Source of the DNA: Hymenobacter sp. YIM 151858-1
GTDB taxonomy: Bacteria > Bacteroidota > Bacteroidia > Cytophagales > Hymenobacteraceae
Reading direction: 5' to 3'
NCBI RefSeq assembly: GCF_025979705.1
Contig: NZ_CP110136.1
Location: 2,790,001 to 2,854,000 of the forward strand
DNA: 64,000 bases
Shown here: positions 25,646 through 33,948 of the stretch, piece by piece
Position numbering within the stretch: position 1 is the stretch's first letter
Layout: every line of letters begins with the position of its first letter
Made by a program: the position numbers and the translations under genes
Notes under the pieces: generated by a model
Told to the model about the DNA's origin: nothing
The model's input: the letters and a program-made list of their open reading frames with translations, nothing else
The model's database searches: none

Positions 25646-26803
25646 ATGCCCGCCCCCACGCTCTCGTCTAAACTGCCCGACGTAGGTACCAGCATTTTCG
25701 CCGTTATGTCGCAGCTGGCTGCCGAGCACGGCGCCATCAACCTGGCCCAGGGTTTCCCCGATTTCAACCCGCCCGCCGCCCTCACCGAGGCCTTGCAGCG
25801 CCACACCCTAGGGCCGCAGCACCAGTACGCGCCCATGCCCGGCCTGCCGCGCCTGCGCGAGCTGATTGCCGCCAAAACCGCCGCCGTGTACGGCGTGCCC
25901 GCCCCCGATCCGGTAACCGACGTAACCGTAACCACCGGTGCCACCGAAGCCCTGTATGCCGTGCTGGCCGCTGTGGTGCAATCCGGCGACGAGGTAGTGG
26001 TGCTCGAGCCTGCTTACGACCTCTACGGCCCGGCCATTCGCCTGCAAGGTGGCCGGCCCGTGTACGTACCGCTCACGGTGCCCGATTTCCGCCCCGATTG
26101 GGAGCGAATTAAGGCGGCTATTACCCCACGTACCCGCCTCGTGATGGTGAACACGCCGCACAACCCCACCGGCGCCGTGTTCACCGATGCCGACTGGCAG
26201 CAGCTGGCCGAAATCCTGGCGCCCACGCAGGCCTTTTTGCTGAGCGACGAGGTGTACGAGCACATGGTGTTCGACGGGCACCCGCACCGCTCGGCCTTGC
26301 AGTACCCCGCGCTGCGCGAGCGGGCCTTCGTGCTGTCGTCGTTCGGCAAAACCTACCACGCTACCGGCTGGAAGGTGGGCTACTGCGTGGCGCCGCCGGC
26401 CCTAAGCGCCGAGGTGCGCCGCGTGCACCAGTTCGTTACGTTCAGCGTGAGCACGCTGTCGCAGCTGGCCATTGCCGATGTGCTGGGCGATGTGGCCTCG
26501 TACGACTACCTGCCCGCGTTTATGCAGCAGAAGCGCGACTTGTTTGGCGAGCTGATGCGCGACACGCGCTTCGAGCTGCTGCCCTCCGAGGGCTCGTACT
26601 TTCAGCTGGCACGCTACCACCGCATTGCCCCCACCGAAGACGACGCCGCGTTTGCGCGCCGCCTTACCACCGAGGCCGGCGTGGCCGTAGTGCCGGTGTC
26701 GGCCTTCTACCACAACCAAACCGACCATGGCCTGGTGCGCTTCTGCTTCGCGAAGCAGGACAGCACCCTGCGCGCCGCCGCCGAGCGCCTGCGCCAGCTC
26801 TAG
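25646..26803 (+). CDS. PLP-dependent aminotransferase, methionine/KAT-like (YbdL type)
   Basis: A 385-residue class I/II fold-type I aminotransferase, cytoplasmic. The start MPAPTLSSKLPDVGTSIF and INLAQGFPDFNPP match the YbdL/kynurenine-aminotransferase group that uses glutamine or methionine as amino donor. PLP-binding features are TGATEALYAVL, NTPHNPTGAVF, LSDEVYEHMVFDG and SSFGKTYHATGWKVGY (PLP lysine K235); the substrate Arg is in VRFCFAK. ATG 25646 is chosen; the longer open frame overlaps the kinase gene. The omega-amidase gene follows on the same strand, supporting a glutamine-transaminase/omega-amidase couple that removes alpha-ketoglutaramate, as in methionine salvage. Confidence 0.9.
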   Translation: MPAPTLSSKLPDVGTSIFAVMSQLAAEHGAINLAQGFPDFNPPAALTEALQRHTLGPQHQYAPMPGLPRLRELIAAKTAAVYGVPAPDPVTDVTVTTGATEALYAVLAAVVQSGDEVVVLEPAYDLYGPAIRLQGGRPVYVPLTVPDFRPDWERIKAAITPRTRLVMVNTPHNPTGAVFTDADWQQLAEILAPTQAFLLSDEVYEHMVFDGHPHRSALQYPALRERAFVLSSFGKTYHATGWKVGYCVAPPALSAEVRRVHQFVTFSVSTLSQLAIADVLGDVASYDYLPAFMQQKRDLFGELMRDTRFELLPSEGSYFQLARYHRIAPTEDDAAFARRLTTEAGVAVVPVSAFYHNQTDHGLVRFCFAKQDSTLRAAAERLRQL

Positions 26804-26811
26804 CACCTAGG

Positions 26812-27006
26812 GCCTGTAGCGCGGCAACCCGTTGGCTACGCCGACCTTCGGTTCCGCGACGCGCTGCAGGCGCGCCACACCCGGGCGGCGGCGAAGGCGC
26901 GAGCCGCAGCCGCCGCAATCGTTGAACGGAATCGTTGCTGACTCCTGCGCCGCCCTGGCTCCCCTCTCCCTCATCTCGCGCATGGAGCGAGGTAGGGGCC
27001 CGGGGT
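26812..27006. repeat. Composite REP-like intergenic repeat
   Basis: The 365-base gap between two metabolic genes has no gene. It holds a module starting TGTAGCGCGGCAACCCGTT with GGCTACGCCGACC (26815-26880), also seen near 43,940 and 52,700, and a second module (about 26,915-27,006) with CAATCGTT...TGACT, GGCTCCCCTCTCC and GGGGCCCGGGGTGAGCC, related to copies near 40,800, 50,900, 51,160 and 53,680. Confidence 0.65.
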
Positions 27007-27048
27007 GAGCCAAGCGACCTAGGGGCGCGCCCCTAGGTCGCTTGGCTC
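27007..27048. terminator. 42-bp perfect palindrome with two CCTAGG motifs
   Basis: Positions 27007-27027 and 27028-27048 are perfect complements with no loop; each arm carries a CCTAGG flanked as GACCTAGGGG, and the centre is GGCGCGCC. It lies about 200 bases after the aminotransferase and 120 before the omega-amidase gene. A terminator or protein-binding site are both possible. Confidence 0.6.
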
Positions 27049-27168
27049 TTTGCGCTTGCGGGCAGGGGCCGAAAGAGGCTCGTACTTGTACTGCAGCACG
27101 GCCGGTTTGCTTTTTCCGTGGATGATTGCCCCGCCCCCAGGTTGTGATTGCGCCCGGGATTAGGTAAC

Positions 27169-27987
27169 ATGCCAGTCATTCCGCTACTGCCTACTCCCCC
27201 ATCACCTGTGTCCGACCTAACCGTTTCCTTTGTTCAGGCCTCGCTGCAATGGCACAAGCCCGAAGACAACCGCGCCGAGCTGGCCTCGCACATCGAGGCC
27301 ATTTCTATCCCCACTGATCTGCTGGTGCTGCCCGAGATGTTCACGACGGGCTTCAGCATGGATGCGGCCCTGCTGGCCGAGCCCGTGGAGGGCCCTACCC
27401 TGGCCTGGATGCGCAACCTGGCCGCCTCGCGCGATGCCGTGGTTACCGGCAGCGTGATTACCGAGGAAAACGGCCGCTACTACAACCGCCTGCTGTGGGT
27501 ACGGCCCGATGGCACCTTCAGCCACTACAACAAGCGCCATTTGTTTCGGATGGCCGGCGAGCATGAGGTGTACACCGCCGGGCAGCACCGCCTGTTTGAG
27601 CAGTGGCGCGGCTGGCGCATTTGCCCGCTGATTTGCTACGATTTGCGCTTCCCGGTATGGAGCCGCAACAACGCCGCCGAGCCCTACGATTTGCTGCTGT
27701 ACATGGCCAACTGGCCCGCCGCCCGCCGCACCGCCTGGATTACCCTGCTGCGCGCCCGCGCCATGGAAAACCTGGCCTACACCATGGGCGTGAACTGCCT
27801 GGGCACCGATTTGCGCGGCCAGAGCTACGAGGGCGACTCGGCCCTGCTCGACATGAAAGGCGAATACCTGGTGGAAGTAGGCAACCAGGAAACCAGTATT
27901 ACGCGCACCCTGCGCCGCGCCGACCTCGAGGCGTACCGCACGCGCTTCCCGGCCCTGCTCGACGGCGATGCGTACGAGCTTAAATAA
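27169..27987 (+). CDS. Carbon-nitrogen hydrolase, omega-amidase (YafV/Nit2 type)
   Basis: A 272-residue cytoplasmic nitrilase-superfamily amidase. The catalytic triad is visible: E56 (LVLPEMFTTGF), K122 (HYNKRHLF) and C156 (PLICYDLRFPV). The GFSM, MAGEHEVYTAG and MGVNCLGTD segments are typical of YafV/Nit2 omega-amidases, which hydrolyse alpha-ketoglutaramate to alpha-ketoglutarate and ammonia. The ATG at 27169 is used; an in-frame GTG at 27208 (giving SDLTVSFVQASLQW) matches the usual family N-terminus better. The upstream aminotransferase on the same strand supports this function, although a palindrome separates them. Confidence 0.9.
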   Translation: MPVIPLLPTPPSPVSDLTVSFVQASLQWHKPEDNRAELASHIEAISIPTDLLVLPEMFTTGFSMDAALLAEPVEGPTLAWMRNLAASRDAVVTGSVITEENGRYYNRLLWVRPDGTFSHYNKRHLFRMAGEHEVYTAGQHRLFEQWRGWRICPLICYDLRFPVWSRNNAAEPYDLLLYMANWPAARRTAWITLLRARAMENLAYTMGVNCLGTDLRGQSYEGDSALLDMKGEYLVEVGNQETSITRTLRRADLEAYRTRFPALLDGDAYELK

Positions 27988-28165
27988 CGAGTTGCCAATC
28001 AGCTGCTAGTCATCAGCAGCTGATGCAAACCGCGTAGTGCAGCGCAAACAAAGCACGCGCGGGGCCAAAACGGCCATTTGCCGCCCAGGTGCCAGCGGCT
28101 GGTGGGGCGCGCGGCACCTAGGGGCCGCAGTGCGGCCCAACCCTGGCCACCGCCAACTGCCCCGC

Positions 28166-30436
28166 TTAACGCCCAACCACCAACAGCTGCCCTCCGCGGC
28201 GGCCTTGGGCATCGGTAGCTTCCAGCAGGTAGGTGCCTGCGGCCAGGGCTTGCACATTTAGTTGGTGGCGGCGCGCCAAGGGGGTGGCTTGCAGCACCAA
28301 GCGCCCCCGCAAATCGCGGATTACTACCCGCGTGGGCGCGGCGGTTTCAACGAGTACCTCGGTAGCGGCGGGGTTGGGGTATAGCTGCAGCGCCAGCGCG
28401 GCGGCCTGGTTGCGGGTGCTGGTTACGCGGTTGCGCGTGCCGTAGAGCAGCAAACCACCCGTTTCGAGGCCCACCACTACTTCGGGGGCGCCGTCGTTGC
28501 TGAGGTCGGCGGCTACCACGTGGTTGCGGGCGCGCGAGTTGGCCCCCAGGCGGGTGGCCTCGTACTGGCCGGTGCGGTTGTTCAGCACCAAATCGGTGCG
28601 CTCCACGAAGGTGCCGCTTTGGGCGCGGTAGTTGGCATACATGCGCAGCACGCCGCTGTGGTCGAGGGTAAGCAGGTCGGGCGTGCCGTCGCCGTCGGCA
28701 TCGGTTACGGTGGGCGCCAGGGTAAAGGGCCGGTCGCCGTTGCCCATCCGAATGCGGCCGTAGTCGTCGCTTACGAGGCTAAACCCATTCTCCAGCGGCT
28801 GCGCGGGGTTGCGGCGGTAGTACAGCAGCGAGCCAGCGGTGTTGATGGAGTTGGTACCCAACAGCAAATCGAGGTGGCCGTCGCCGTCTACGTCGGTAAA
28901 GCAGGGCGTGTCGCCGGCGGTGTTGCCCAGGTTGCGCAGGTAGGTAAGCTGCGCGGTGCTGAAGGCGGCCGGCTGGTTGGCAGCAGCTGTGTTCAGAAAA
29001 TAAAACACAAACGACGCGCCCTGGTACGTAGCGGCAAAAGCCAGGTCGGGGGCGCCGTCGCGGTTCAGGTCTGCCAGGGCAGGGCGCAGGGCGCGGAGGT
29101 TGCGCGCCGCCAGCCCTAGGTAGTCGGCGTTGGCGAGGCTGAACACCGGCCGGCTGCGCGTGCCCACGTTGCGGTAAAAGGAGAGCGTAGCGCGGTAGTT
29201 GGTTTCGGTGTGGTGCGCGCCGTACTGCTCGGCGTGGTTGGCCACCAGCATATCCACGAGGCCGTCGGCGTCGAGGTCGGCAAAAGTGGTGGCGGCACCT
29301 TCGCTCACGTCCAGCATCTGATCGGCCACGAAACCGCCCGGGCGTCGCACGTAGCTGGGGGCCGCGGCCGTGCCCGTGTTCTCGAACAGCTGCACGTTGT
29401 TGCGCAGGCTCACGCGGTCGGTGTTATCGAGCAAGGCCGAGGCCACCACCAGGTCGGGCTTGCCGTCGTGGGTGGCATCGAGGCTGAAGGCCACCGGGTA
29501 GTTCACCAACGACACGGCGCCCAGGCCGTTGGGCAGCGCCGTTAATACGCTGCCGCTGTTGGTAGCGGCCAGCTGGGCGGTGCCGGTGTTGCGCAGCCCC
29601 ACCAGCTCGGCGCAGCCGTCGCGGCCCACCAGCACGTCCTGGTCGCCATCCTGGTCGAAATCCTGCAGCAGCACGCCCGAGCCGCCGGTGTGGTTGGTGC
29701 CGTTGGGCCGGCAGGCCACCCCGCCCGTGGCGTAGCCGGTGCACGAGCTGAAACAAGCCGTAACACCGCCCCAGAAGTCGCTTTCCTGCCGGAACTGCAG
29801 GCCGCCGCAGCCCGCGCTGGTGTTGCGGAAGTACTGCAGGTAGTTGCCGCTGGCAAAGTCGAACGACAGGATATCGAGCCGGCCGTCGCCGTCTACGTCC
29901 TGAATGGCCGGAACGTCGTAGCCACCTAGGCGAATGTTGAAGCTGCCCGTGCCCGAGCCCAGGCTGTAGGTAAGCTGATTGCTGATGAGCTGAAACGTAG
30001 GCCGGCCGGCCGCATCGGGCACGTTGCGAAACACGCGCACGTCGCCGCCCGCAATCTGCGTCCAGAGGTCGGGGCGGTTGTCGCAGTCGTAGTCGCGCAG
30101 CAAGGCCCAGTTCTGCAGGTCGCCAGGAAACAGGCCTTCGTACTCGGGGGCGTATTGCCAGGCGCGCCCGCCGTTTGCCGCGGGCACGCTCAGGTAGGTT
30201 TGCACGCGGTTGGTCATCCGCTCAAACACAAACATGTCCTGCTGCCCGTCGGCGTTCAGGTCGATGCCCGAAAACTGCGGACTGTTCAGCCCCCCGGCCC
30301 AGGCCAGCGGCAGCTCGGCGGCCCCGTTGCTGATGCCCGCGGCCTGCGGGCGGTACTCCAGCCCAAAGCGGCTGGTTTGGGCAAAAACACCTAGGGGCAG
30401 CAGCAAGGCCAGGGCGGCGGGCAACAATCGTGACAT
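28166..30436 (-). CDS. FG-GAP/VCBS-repeat protein with T9SS sorting domain
   Basis: A 756-residue secreted protein. Signal peptide: SRLLPAALALLLPLGVFAQ. The body has many FG-GAP/VCBS repeats with DxNxDGxxD or DxDGDGxxD calcium-type loops (GIDLNADGQQDMFVF, DVDGDGRLDILSF, DFDQDGDQDVLVG, DADGDGTPDLLTL), consistent with an integrin-like beta-propeller. The C-terminal 75 residues (LQLYPNPAATEVLVE ... AGTYLLEATDAQGRR) are a type A T9SS sorting domain, so it is exported across the outer membrane and probably anchored at the surface. ATG 30436 is chosen for the signal peptide. It is divergent from murF. Role in adhesion is inferred. Confidence 0.9.
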   Translation of the reverse strand: MSRLLPAALALLLPLGVFAQTSRFGLEYRPQAAGISNGAAELPLAWAGGLNSPQFSGIDLNADGQQDMFVFERMTNRVQTYLSVPAANGGRAWQYAPEYEGLFPGDLQNWALLRDYDCDNRPDLWTQIAGGDVRVFRNVPDAAGRPTFQLISNQLTYSLGSGTGSFNIRLGGYDVPAIQDVDGDGRLDILSFDFASGNYLQYFRNTSAGCGGLQFRQESDFWGGVTACFSSCTGYATGGVACRPNGTNHTGGSGVLLQDFDQDGDQDVLVGRDGCAELVGLRNTGTAQLAATNSGSVLTALPNGLGAVSLVNYPVAFSLDATHDGKPDLVVASALLDNTDRVSLRNNVQLFENTGTAAAPSYVRRPGGFVADQMLDVSEGAATTFADLDADGLVDMLVANHAEQYGAHHTETNYRATLSFYRNVGTRSRPVFSLANADYLGLAARNLRALRPALADLNRDGAPDLAFAATYQGASFVFYFLNTAAANQPAAFSTAQLTYLRNLGNTAGDTPCFTDVDGDGHLDLLLGTNSINTAGSLLYYRRNPAQPLENGFSLVSDDYGRIRMGNGDRPFTLAPTVTDADGDGTPDLLTLDHSGVLRMYANYRAQSGTFVERTDLVLNNRTGQYEATRLGANSRARNHVVAADLSNDGAPEVVVGLETGGLLLYGTRNRVTSTRNQAAALALQLYPNPAATEVLVETAAPTRVVIRDLRGRLVLQATPLARRHQLNVQALAAGTYLLEATDAQGRRGGQLLVVGR

Positions 30437-30533
30437 AACGAGCAGAAGAACGACGACAAATGCAGAACGAGCACAAACAAATAACAAAATTTGCTGCCGG
30501 GGTTCTTCGCCCCGCTACGTTTAATCCTGCCGT

Positions 30534-31841
30534 ATGTCGCTTTCTGCCATCTCCGACCTTTACGCCCGCTTTCAGCAGTGCCGTGCCGTGAGCACCGACA
30601 CGCGCCAGCCGCAAGATGGCACCTTGTTTTTTGCCCTGAACGGCCCCTCGTTCCGGGGCGCCGCCTTTGCCCCGCAGGCCCTCGAAAAAGGCGCCTTGTT
30701 TGCCGTGGTTGATGATGCCGCCCTGGCCGCCACCAACCCCGAGCGTTATTGCTACGCCCCCGATACCCTGCTGGCCCTGCAGCAATTGGCCCTGCACCAC
30801 CGCCGCCAGCTGGGCAGCATGCCCGTGGTGGCCATTACCGGCTCAAACGGCAAAACCACTACCAAGGAGCTGCTGCACGCCGTGCTCAGCCGCCGCTACC
30901 GCGTGCAGTACACGCGCGGCAACCTCAACAACCACATCGGCGTGCCGCTTACGCTGCTCACCATCCGGCCCGAAGCGCACGATTTGGCCGTGGTAGAAAT
31001 GGGCGCCAACCACCAGGGCGAAATCGATAGTTACTGCCAGTACGCCGAGCCCACGCACGGCCTCATCACCAACATCGGCAAAGCCCACCTCGAGGGCTTC
31101 GGCGGCCTGGAGGGCGTGGCCAAGGGCAAAAGCGAGCTGTTTCGGTACTTAGGGGCGCGCGGCGGCACCGTGTTCGTGAACACCGCCGATGCCCGCTTGC
31201 CCGAGCTAGGCGCGCCCGTGGCCAACCGCATTACGTACCCCGGCCCCACCGACACCTACCCGGCCGAGCTGCTGGCCGCCGCTCCCCACGTAAGCATGCG
31301 CTTGTTCGACGGCACGCCCGTGGAAGCCGCCATTACCGGGGCTTACAACTTCCTGAATCTGGCCGCCGCTGCCGCCGTGGGCGCGCACTTTGGCGTGCCC
31401 TCGGCCGATATTGCCGCCGCCCTCGCCGCCTACGACCCCACCAACAACCGCTCGCAGCTGGTGCGTACCGAGCGGCGCAACGAGGTAATTCTGGACGCTT
31501 ACAACGCCAACCCCAGCAGCATGGCCGCCGCCATTGCCAGCCTGGCCGCACGCCCCGGCGAGGCCACCCACAAAGTAGCCCTGCTGGGCGATATGTTCGA
31601 GCTGGGGCCCGAAAGCGAAACCGAGCACCGCGCCCTAGGTGAGCTGCTGGCCCAGCAGTCGTTCGGCACTGTGCTGCTGGTGGGCCACGACATGCAGCAC
31701 GCCGTGCGCCCCGGTTTCCGCCACTTCGCTACCAAAGCCGAAGCCGCCGAGTGGCTGGGCCAAAACCCGCCGGCCGGCCGCCAGATACTGGTAAAAGGCT
31801 CGCGCGGCATGGGCCTCGAAACCCTGATGGGGCTGCTGTAG
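30534..31841 (+). CDS. murF: UDP-N-acetylmuramoyl-tripeptide--D-alanyl-D-alanine ligase
   Basis: A 435-residue cytoplasmic Mur ligase adding D-Ala-D-Ala to the UDP-MurNAc-tripeptide, the last soluble step of peptidoglycan precursor synthesis. Motifs: VSTDTRQPQDGTLFFAL (N-terminal domain), ITGSNGKTTTKELL (P-loop), MGANHQGEI, THGLITNIGKAHLEGFGG, AYNFLNLAAAAAVG, DAYNANPSSMAAAI and KGSRGMGLE. Length is typical. It lies outside a mur/dcw cluster, as usual in Bacteroidetes. TACGTTTA at 30516-30523 is a weak -7 element 10 bases before ATG. The convergent rfbC gene shares the terminator at 31894-31931. Confidence 0.96.
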   Translation: MSLSAISDLYARFQQCRAVSTDTRQPQDGTLFFALNGPSFRGAAFAPQALEKGALFAVVDDAALAATNPERYCYAPDTLLALQQLALHHRRQLGSMPVVAITGSNGKTTTKELLHAVLSRRYRVQYTRGNLNNHIGVPLTLLTIRPEAHDLAVVEMGANHQGEIDSYCQYAEPTHGLITNIGKAHLEGFGGLEGVAKGKSELFRYLGARGGTVFVNTADARLPELGAPVANRITYPGPTDTYPAELLAAAPHVSMRLFDGTPVEAAITGAYNFLNLAAAAAVGAHFGVPSADIAAALAAYDPTNNRSQLVRTERRNEVILDAYNANPSSMAAAIASLAARPGEATHKVALLGDMFELGPESETEHRALGELLAQQSFGTVLLVGHDMQHAVRPGFRHFATKAEAAEWLGQNPPAGRQILVKGSRGMGLETLMGLL

Positions 31842-31893
31842 CGCTGAGTGGCGCGGCGGCCATCCGGAACCGCGCCGCTTAGCCATAATCCCA

Positions 31894-31931
31894 ACGACCA
31901 CGCCCGCACGGTTTCGTGCGGGCGTGGTCGT
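31894..31931. terminator. murF terminator
   Basis: A perfect 17-bp hairpin (arms 31894-31910 and 31915-31931, loop GTTT), with a T7 tract 11 bases further on. It is suited to murF; on the other strand it could also end rfbC transcription. Confidence 0.75.
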
Positions 31932-32013
31932 TAGGGTGCTTTTTTTAGGCGATATAGACGCGGCCCCGGATTAGCGCTGGAGGCGCCGGCGCCGAGTGCC
32001 GCTCAGCGCTACA

Positions 32014-32559
32014 TTAAAACGGCGAGTCGAAATTGGCCAGTAGCGGGTGCACCTCGTCTTTGGGCGAAATACCAGGGTTTTCTACCCCCCAGTCAATGCC
32101 TAGCTGCGGGTCGTTCCACATCAGCCCGCCTTCGGCGGCGGGGTGGTAGTAGTTCGAGCACTTGTAGAGGAAAATGGTATCGTCTTCGAGAGCCAGAAAG
32201 CCGTGCGCGAAGCCCGTGGGCACGTACAGCATGTTGGCCCGCTGGGCATCGAGCAGCACCTTGGTGTGCTGGCCGTAGGTAGGCGAGTCGCGGCGGATAT
32301 CCACCACCACATCGAGGGCGCGGCCTTTGGCTACGCGCACCAGCTTGGCCTGGGCATACGGAGGGCGCTGAAAATGCAGCCCGCGCAGCACCCCCGCCGC
32401 CGACGACGACTGGTTGTCCTGCACCCAATCTTCCTGAATACCGGCTTTTTCGGCCAGCAAACGGGCGCTAAACGATTCGAAAAAGGCGCCGCGGGCATCG
32501 CCGAAAACACGCGGAACAAGCTCGACCACGCCAGCCAGCGGGTGCTTAATTACTTCCAT
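32014..32559 (-). CDS. rfbC: dTDP-4-dehydrorhamnose 3,5-epimerase
   Basis: A 181-residue cupin epimerase converting dTDP-4-dehydro-6-deoxyglucose to the L-rhamno form for surface polysaccharides. RmlC motifs are complete: RVFGDARGAFFESF, QDNQSSSAAGVLRGLHFQRPP, KLVRVAKGRALDVVVDIR, SPTYGQH, LYVPTGFAHGFLALED, YKCSNYYHPAAEGGLMWNDPQLGIDW. The active-site His is in RGLHFQ. The neighbouring glycosyltransferase gene, 57 bases upstream on the same strand, fits a small polysaccharide operon, although rfbA, rfbB and rfbD are not in the window. Confidence 0.95.
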   Translation of the reverse strand: MEVIKHPLAGVVELVPRVFGDARGAFFESFSARLLAEKAGIQEDWVQDNQSSSAAGVLRGLHFQRPPYAQAKLVRVAKGRALDVVVDIRRDSPTYGQHTKVLLDAQRANMLYVPTGFAHGFLALEDDTIFLYKCSNYYHPAAEGGLMWNDPQLGIDWGVENPGISPKDEVHPLLANFDSPF

Positions 32560-32616
32560 CGGGGGCAGAATACAGGAGTCGGTAAATACAGGGGCTCGTA
32601 CGTACGCAGCGGCAAG

Positions 32617-33759
32617 TTAGGCAGTTTGCCGCGCGCCTTGGCGCCGCAGGCCCACTTCGTTTACTATGTTAAGGTATTTCTGAAGTACGATGCGCTCGTC
32701 GAATTTCTGCTCGGCCAGCTGGCGCGAGGCCTCGCCCATGCGGCGCAGCTCGGCATCGGGCAGGCGCAGCACCTGCAGCATCTTGGCCCCTAGGTCGTCG
32801 GCCGAGCGCACCTGGCAGAGGTAGCCGTTGCGGCCGTCCACCACGGTTTCGCGGCAGCCGGGCACATCGGTAGTAACCAGGGGCTTGCCCATGGCGGCGG
32901 CTTCGAGCAGGGTTTTGGGGGTGCCTTCGCGGTACGAGGGCAGCACCACGCAATCAGCCTGCCGGATGTGGGCGGGCACGTCGTCGGAGGTGCCGAGGTA
33001 CTCCACGTGGCCGGCCTGCAGCCACTGCTCCAGCACGGCCCGCTTTACGCCCACGCCCCCCGACTCGTCGATGCCACCCAGCAGCTGAAAGCGGGTACCG
33101 GGCACTTGCGCGCGCACCTGCCGGGCGGCCTCGAAGTACTCCTCCACGCCCTTCTCGTAGAGCACGCGGGCAATCATCAGAAACACAAACGGCTCGTGGC
33201 GCACAGGCGCGGCGGCGTCGGGCCGGTACTTATCCACATCGATGCCGGAACCGGGCAGCAAATCGGTTATTTCCTGGCGCACCAGCCCGTGCTGCAGAAA
33301 CAGCTGCCGGTCGTCGTCGTTCTGGAAAAACACGCGCTTCGGAAACCGAAACGCGAAGCGGTACAGCCCCAGGGCCACCTTGCTCACGAGGTTCTTCACG
33401 ATGAACACCGTGCCCAGGCCCGATACGTTGTTCACGCTGGGTACGCCCGCCAGCCGGGCCGCCAGCGTGCCGTAAATATTGGGCTTGATGGTGTACTGCA
33501 GCACCACATCGGGCCGCTCGCGGCGGTAGATGTCGTAGAAACGCTTGGTGAGCAGGGCGTCTTTCAGGGGGTTGGTGCCCTTGTTTTCCATGGCAATGGG
33601 CACGTAGCGGCAGCCCAGCTCGGTTTCGAGCCGGGCGGAGTAGGCGTCGGGCGGGGCTATGGCCAGCACCTCGTGGCCGGCCGCCTGCAGGGCCCGCACC
33701 AGGTTGCGCCGGAAGTTCCAGATATTCCAGCTGGTATTGATAACGATGGCAACACGCAT
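32617..33759 (-). CDS. Family 4 glycosyltransferase (PglA/WbuB-like)
   Basis: A 380-residue GT-B fold glycosyltransferase. The N-terminus VAIVINTSWNIWNFRRNLVRALQAAGHEV and the YTIKPNIYGTLAARLAGVPSVNNVSGLGTVF block are typical of transferases that act on undecaprenyl-linked sugars in capsule or O-antigen synthesis. The GT4 donor site is REGTPKTLLEAAAMGKPLVTTDVPGCRETV (E-x7-E motif). No membrane segment. It lies upstream of rfbC, probably co-transcribed. Its leader is unusual: a promoter-like TACCTTTG, then a terminator-like hairpin with six U residues running directly into the AUG. Confidence 0.9.
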   Translation of the reverse strand: MRVAIVINTSWNIWNFRRNLVRALQAAGHEVLAIAPPDAYSARLETELGCRYVPIAMENKGTNPLKDALLTKRFYDIYRRERPDVVLQYTIKPNIYGTLAARLAGVPSVNNVSGLGTVFIVKNLVSKVALGLYRFAFRFPKRVFFQNDDDRQLFLQHGLVRQEITDLLPGSGIDVDKYRPDAAAPVRHEPFVFLMIARVLYEKGVEEYFEAARQVRAQVPGTRFQLLGGIDESGGVGVKRAVLEQWLQAGHVEYLGTSDDVPAHIRQADCVVLPSYREGTPKTLLEAAAMGKPLVTTDVPGCRETVVDGRNGYLCQVRSADDLGAKMLQVLRLPDAELRRMGEASRQLAEQKFDERIVLQKYLNIVNEVGLRRQGARQTA

Positions 33760-33786
33760 AAAAAAGCCGGCGCTAGGGGGCGCCGG
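33760..33786 (-). terminator. Terminator-like hairpin and T6 directly before an ATG
   Basis: Read on the minus strand: stem CCGGCGC / GCGCCGG (33786-33780 and 33773-33767), 6-base loop, then a single C and T6 (33765-33760) running straight into the glycosyltransferase ATG. It could end transcription from the gene at 33949 or act as an attenuator for the glycosyltransferase. Confidence 0.65.
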
Positions 33787-33790
33787 TTTG

Positions 33791-33798
33791 CAAAGGTA
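33791..33798 (-). promoter_or_regulatory. -7 element TACCTTTG of the glycosyltransferase gene
   Basis: Minus-strand TACCTTTG, an exact TAnnTTTG match. Transcription would start at or near the first arm of the hairpin at 33760-33786, so the 5' leader would be almost only that hairpin. Confidence 0.55.
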
Positions 33799-33948
33799 GG
33801 CAGTTTGGGCTTGAGCGGTGGCCCTGAAACGCAGGGCGCGGCGCCGGGTTGCCGCCGGGGCGGGGCCTGGGATTATAACCTCCGGGCTATGGGCGGGCGC
33901 GGGTTAGGCTCGTGCCAAGCTTGCGCCGGTTGCGGCAAGGATTAAAGG

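Noticed and set aside
24292-25944. A 550-codon minus-strand open frame within the giant kinase gene
   Set aside because: Antisense of HisKA/HATPase coding sequence, no recognisable domain, and it spans the gap between two real plus-strand genes.
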